From an uncultured Megamonas sp. (GTDB lineage Bacteria; Bacillota; Negativicutes; Selenomonadales; Selenomonadaceae), in NCBI GenBank assembly GCA_900554895.1, contig USIX01000097.1, positions 1-8,611 on the forward strand: a DNA stretch of 8,611 nucleotides, written 5' to 3'. Position 1 is the first letter of the stretch. Each line of letters begins with the position of its first letter. Both the position numbers and the translations under genes were made by a program. Positions 6,599 to 8,611 of the stretch are shown in pieces. The notes beneath the pieces were generated by a model, which was given only the letters and a program-made list of their open reading frames with translations, was not told the origin of the DNA and ran no database searches.

Positions 6599-7213
6599 TC
6601 AGTTTTCCGCTTTTATTAAATTCCGTATGGTTTGCATAGATATATCACAGGCCGCCAGTTCATCAGCACACCGCTTCAATTCTCTTACAATCAAATCAGA
6701 ATTTTTTATATCATGCTTGTATTTCATCTGATGCTCCAAGCTCGCCCACGTATCCATTGCGATTGTCCTTATCTGCAGTTCCGCAAAAAAACGGCCGGGA
6801 TTTTGCCCCGTTACATCCTCATACGGCTGCGTTATCTCAATAATAACATGATAACTGCGGTATCCGTTCGGTTTGACATTCTTTATATAATCCTTTTCCT
6901 CGACTATACGAATATCTTTCATTCTTCTTATATATTTTAAATTGGTATAAATATCATCAATAAAACGGCACACAATACGAATACCTATAGCATCCTGTAT
7001 TTCATGCAAAGCCGAATAAGTTGTCTGCGGCAAAGATTTACGAACACATTTTTCACTCATGCTTTCAGGAGATTTTATACGGTAAATTAAATGTTCATAA
7101 GCAGCTTCACCATTTTTATCAATTTCTATTTCATTATATGTTTTAATTTTTTCAACTAAATTTTCCATAACTGCTTTAAGCGTTGAAAAGTATTTTCCAT
7201 AAATATTTTCCAT
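6599..7213 (-). CDS. Small alarmone synthetase ((p)ppGpp synthetase, RelQ-like GTP pyrophosphokinase)
   Basis: The protein is a synthetase-only RelA/SpoT-domain enzyme (204 residues from the chosen start). It should transfer pyrophosphate from ATP to GDP or GTP, making (p)ppGpp in the cytoplasm. Visible motifs (204-residue numbering) are YRIKSPES (44-51), DAIGIR with Mg-binding Asp74 (74-79), DYIKNVKPNGYRSYH forming the nucleotide loop (108-122), and AELQIRTIAMDTWA with Glu145 as the second acidic residue (144-157). No HD hydrolase, TGS or ACT domain is present, so it should only make alarmone. The start is uncertain. The ATG at 7213 has GGTGA close upstream and begins MENIYGKY, as I expect for this family. 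The alternatives are ATG 7225, ATG 7243 and TTG 7249, which would add 4 to 12 residues. It is the first gene of a unit with the regulator and kinase, and is likely transcribed from a promoter just after the mdh terminator. Confidence 0.87.
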   Translation of the reverse strand: MENIYGKYFSTLKAVMENLVEKIKTYNEIEIDKNGEAAYEHLIYRIKSPESMSEKCVRKSLPQTTYSALHEIQDAIGIRIVCRFIDDIYTNLKYIRRMKDIRIVEEKDYIKNVKPNGYRSYHVIIEITQPYEDVTGQNPGRFFAELQIRTIAMDTWASLEHQMKYKHDIKNSDLIVRELKRCADELAACDISMQTIRNLIKAEN

Positions 7214-7233
7214 ATTTTCACCCATTTTTACTG

Positions 7234-7242
7234 TATATATCA
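7234..7242 (-). promoter_or_regulatory. Possible extended -10 promoter for the alarmone synthetase unit
   Basis: On the - strand TGATATATA (7242-7234) reads as a TGn extended -10 with hexamer TATATA. The nearest -35-like TTGTTA (7266-7261) is 21 bp away, too far to count. Transcription would start near 7227, leaving only a short leader before the ATG at 7213 and excluding the upstream start candidates. Other AT-rich hexamers here could serve equally well. Confidence 0.3.
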
Positions 7243-7264
7243 TTACCAATTCCAGATATTTAAC

Positions 7265-7311
7265 AAAAATGCTCTCTTAATACAGAATACATCTGATAAA
7301 GAGAGCATTTT
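7265..7311 (-). terminator. Rho-independent terminator of mdh
   Basis: AAAATGCTCTCTT (7266-7278) and AAGAGAGCATTTT (7299-7311) form a perfect 13-bp stem. Inside the 20-nt loop CAGA (7283-7286) and TCTG (7292-7295) can also pair. Read leftward, five Ts (7269-7265) end the structure. It lies 39 bp after the mdh stop codon and separates mdh from the alarmone synthetase unit. Confidence 0.85.
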
Positions 7312-7350
7312 CATTAATAGATTAACTTTTTTCTAATACTTTAGCAGAAC

Positions 7351-8313
7351 TTATTTTAAAGCTTCAGCTAATTTAGCATTAGTTTCACGTGCGGAAGCAA
7401 CACTTGCATCGAACTGTGCTTTTTCTTTGTCATTGAGGTCGAGTTCAACGATCTGTTTGATACCGCCTTTACCAAGGATAACAGGAACACCAGCGCAAAC
7501 ATCTTTTTCGCCGTATTCGCCATCGAGGTAAGCAATACCAGAAATCTGGAGACCACTGTCTTTAGCAATAGCTTCAGCCATTGTAGCAGCAGTTGTACCA
7601 GGAGCATACCAAGCAGAAGTGCCGAGTAATTTAGTTAAAGTACCGCCACCAACTTGAGTTGCATGTTCGATTTCAGCAAGTTTTTCTTCAGAAAGAAGTT
7701 CAGTAACAGGTCTGCCTTTGTAAGTTGCGAAACGAGTAAGTGGAACCATTAAGTCGCCATGTGCACCGATTACCATTGCATTTACGTCGCGAACCGGGCA
7801 TCCGATAGCTTCTGCGAGATAGTATTCGAAACGGCTACCGTCTAATAAACCGCTCATACCGATTACGCGATTGCGTGGAAGACCGCTGTCTTTCAGTGCA
7901 AGGTAAGTTAAAGTATCAACAGGGTTGGAAACAATGATGAATACTGCTTCTGGAGAATGTTTTAAAGCCTGGTCCATAACGCCTTTAACGATTTTGGAGT
8001 TAACACCGATAAGGTCGGAACGGCTCATGCCAGGTTTACGAGGCATACCGGAAGTAATAACAACAACATCAGAGTTTTCAGTTGCTTTGTAAGCTTCGTC
8101 AGCTTTAGCAGCATCGTCGATAGGTGCAGTCACACCGATGATTTTAGTGTCGATATGCATCATCTGTGCAGTCTGCATCATATCCATAGCTTTACCTTCA
8201 GTGAAGCCAGGTCTGATATCAACCATTACCACTTCTGTTGCAAAATTTTTGAGTGCAAGTACGTTAGCGCAAGTAGCACCTACGTTACCGGAACCAATAA
8301 CTGAAATTTTCAT
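7351..8313 (-). CDS. mdh: Malate dehydrogenase (LDH-like, NAD-dependent)
   Basis: This cytoplasmic enzyme interconverts malate and oxaloacetate with NAD(H). In fermenters that make succinate or propionate it runs toward malate and re-oxidises NADH. The protein has 320 residues. The Rossmann motif is GSGNVG (7-12), and Asp32 favours NAD over NADP. The active-site loop MPRKPGMSR (90-98) has Arg92 at the position where lactate dehydrogenases have Gln, which marks malate specificity. Arg98, Asn130 in SNPVD, Asp158 and Arg161 in LLDGSRF, and His185 in GAHGD complete the site. Compared with LDH-like malate dehydrogenases of about 309 residues, it has roughly 11 extra residues at 61-74, just before the SDVVVITSG strand. 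GGGAG (8328-8324) lies 10 nt before the ATG. The gene has its own promoter and terminator, so it is probably monocistronic. Confidence 0.94.
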   Translation of the reverse strand: MKISVIGSGNVGATCANVLALKNFATEVVMVDIRPGFTEGKAMDMMQTAQMMHIDTKIIGVTAPIDDAAKADEAYKATENSDVVVITSGMPRKPGMSRSDLIGVNSKIVKGVMDQALKHSPEAVFIIVSNPVDTLTYLALKDSGLPRNRVIGMSGLLDGSRFEYYLAEAIGCPVRDVNAMVIGAHGDLMVPLTRFATYKGRPVTELLSEEKLAEIEHATQVGGGTLTKLLGTSAWYAPGTTAATMAEAIAKDSGLQISGIAYLDGEYGEKDVCAGVPVILGKGGIKQIVELDLNDKEKAQFDASVASARETNAKLAEALK

Positions 8314-8353
8314 AAATGAACATCTCCCTAAAAGTGAAATTCTATTTATCTTT

Positions 8354-8382
8354 AGTTTAGCTAGATAAAGTTAAAATGTCAA
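8354..8382 (-). promoter_or_regulatory. Predicted mdh promoter
   Basis: On the - strand a perfect -35 TTGACA (8382-8377) is followed 17 bp later by the -10 TAAACT (8359-8354). Transcription would start near 8347, about 34 nt before the mdh ATG. A dyad with arms AGATAAA (8363-8369) and TTTATCT (8345-8351) on the + strand brackets the -10 and the start point. Confidence 0.65.
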
Positions 8383-8450
8383 CCATAATGTTGTAAATAT
8401 TCATCATTATATCTAATATTTATAACTTTTTTTATACTTATAGATTTTTT

Positions 8451-8546
8451 AACGTTTCGCTGTCGCTGCACCAAACAAGTCTTCGAGGCTCTTTTATAAA
8501 TCCATTCGGTACAACGGCTCGAAACAATTGGAATTTAGCTCGTGCC
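8451..8546. other. Unexplained GC-richer island, possible repeat copy or gene remnant
   Basis: By hand count this segment is about 46% G+C (44 of 96), against about 12% in the 60 bp before it. It is open in two overlapping frames without a normal start. The - strand frame 8548-8438 encodes 36 residues including RAVVPNGFIKEPRRL, and a + strand frame runs across to a stop at 8556-8558. Short inverted repeats are present: TTCGAG 8482-8487 with CTCGAA 8518-8523, GTTTCG 8454-8459 with CGAAAC 8520-8525, and AGCTCG 8537-8542 with CGAGCT 8572-8577. It could be a dispersed repeat, a decayed gene or a structured RNA; I cannot decide which. Confidence 0.35.
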
Positions 8547-8611
8547 TTCTATTCTTAATAATAATTTAAATCGAGCTGTTAACACTGTAATTTGTAATCA
8601 TGCTGAATTTT

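Larger units (their letters stand above)
8314..8611. other. Non-coding region upstream of mdh (298 bp)
   Basis: The first 75 bp hold the mdh ribosome binding site and promoter. A very AT-rich stretch (8391-8450) and a distinctly GC-richer island (8451-8546) follow, then AT-rich sequence to the window end. No gene with a normal start codon and ribosome binding site is visible. The island is described separately. Confidence 0.6.

Noticed and set aside
7351..8313. Lactate dehydrogenase for the LDH/MDH-family gene
   Set aside because: The substrate-specificity position is Arg92 (PRKPGMSR), as in malate dehydrogenases; lactate dehydrogenases have Gln there.
8331..8344. A Rex-like half site (GTGAAATTC) in the mdh leader
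   Set aside because: Only one arm is present; the second arm TTCAC is missing at the required spacing.
8390..8405. A degenerate Rex-like dyad (TGTTGTAAATATTCAT) upstream of the mdh promoter
   Set aside because: The arms do not keep the GTGA/TCAC core and such AT-rich near-matches are expected by chance.
1..8611. CRISPR array, transposon ends or tRNA genes
   Set aside because: I found no regularly spaced direct repeats, no transposase-like protein and no cloverleaf or T-loop signature anywhere in the window.

Overview
The window looks like ordinary chromosome from a low-GC, anaerobic or micro-aerotolerant Firmicute. A member of the Negativicutes (Selenomonadales, Megamonas-like) is my best guess, because an A-type flavodiiron protein, a type II NADH dehydrogenase and an LDH-like malate dehydrogenase occur together. 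That placement is inference from protein style, not a database match. I see no rRNA, tRNA, CRISPR array, insertion sequence or phage gene.

Layout: three genes run on the + strand. They are an exported two-repeat SGNH/GDSL hydrolase (261-1622), the flavodiiron protein fprA (1728-2900) and the type II NADH dehydrogenase ndh (3229-4494). They converge on four genes on the - strand. Read in their own direction these are mdh (8313-7351), followed by its own terminator, then a three-gene unit: a small alarmone synthetase (7213-6599), an OmpR-type response regulator (6583-5915) and a sensor histidine kinase (5892-4627). Two hairpins at 4532-4605 separate the converging transcripts. Good hairpin terminators also follow fprA (2923-2967) and mdh (7265-7311).

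How the genes fit together: fprA (reduction of O2, possibly NO), ndh (NADH oxidation with electron transfer to quinone) and mdh (NADH-linked malate/oxaloacetate interconversion) all bear on NADH balance and oxygen exposure. The regulatory DNA supports a link for two of them. One dyad at the predicted transcription start of fprA and two dyads in the ndh leader share the frame GTGA-N6-TCAC. The two ndh sites also fit the Rex operator TTGTGAA-N4-TTCACAA closely. A redox-responsive regulator (Rex, or a CRP/FNR-family protein) is therefore likely to control both genes; which one cannot be decided from sequence alone.

The alarmone synthetase-regulator-kinase unit is tightly packed (15 and 22 bp gaps), which suggests that (p)ppGpp synthesis and an envelope signal are expressed together. 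No wholly new system is evident. The points most worth a second look are the shared dyads, the non-canonical quinone motif in Ndh, the alarmone/two-component unit, and an unexplained GC-richer island at 8451-8546 upstream of mdh.
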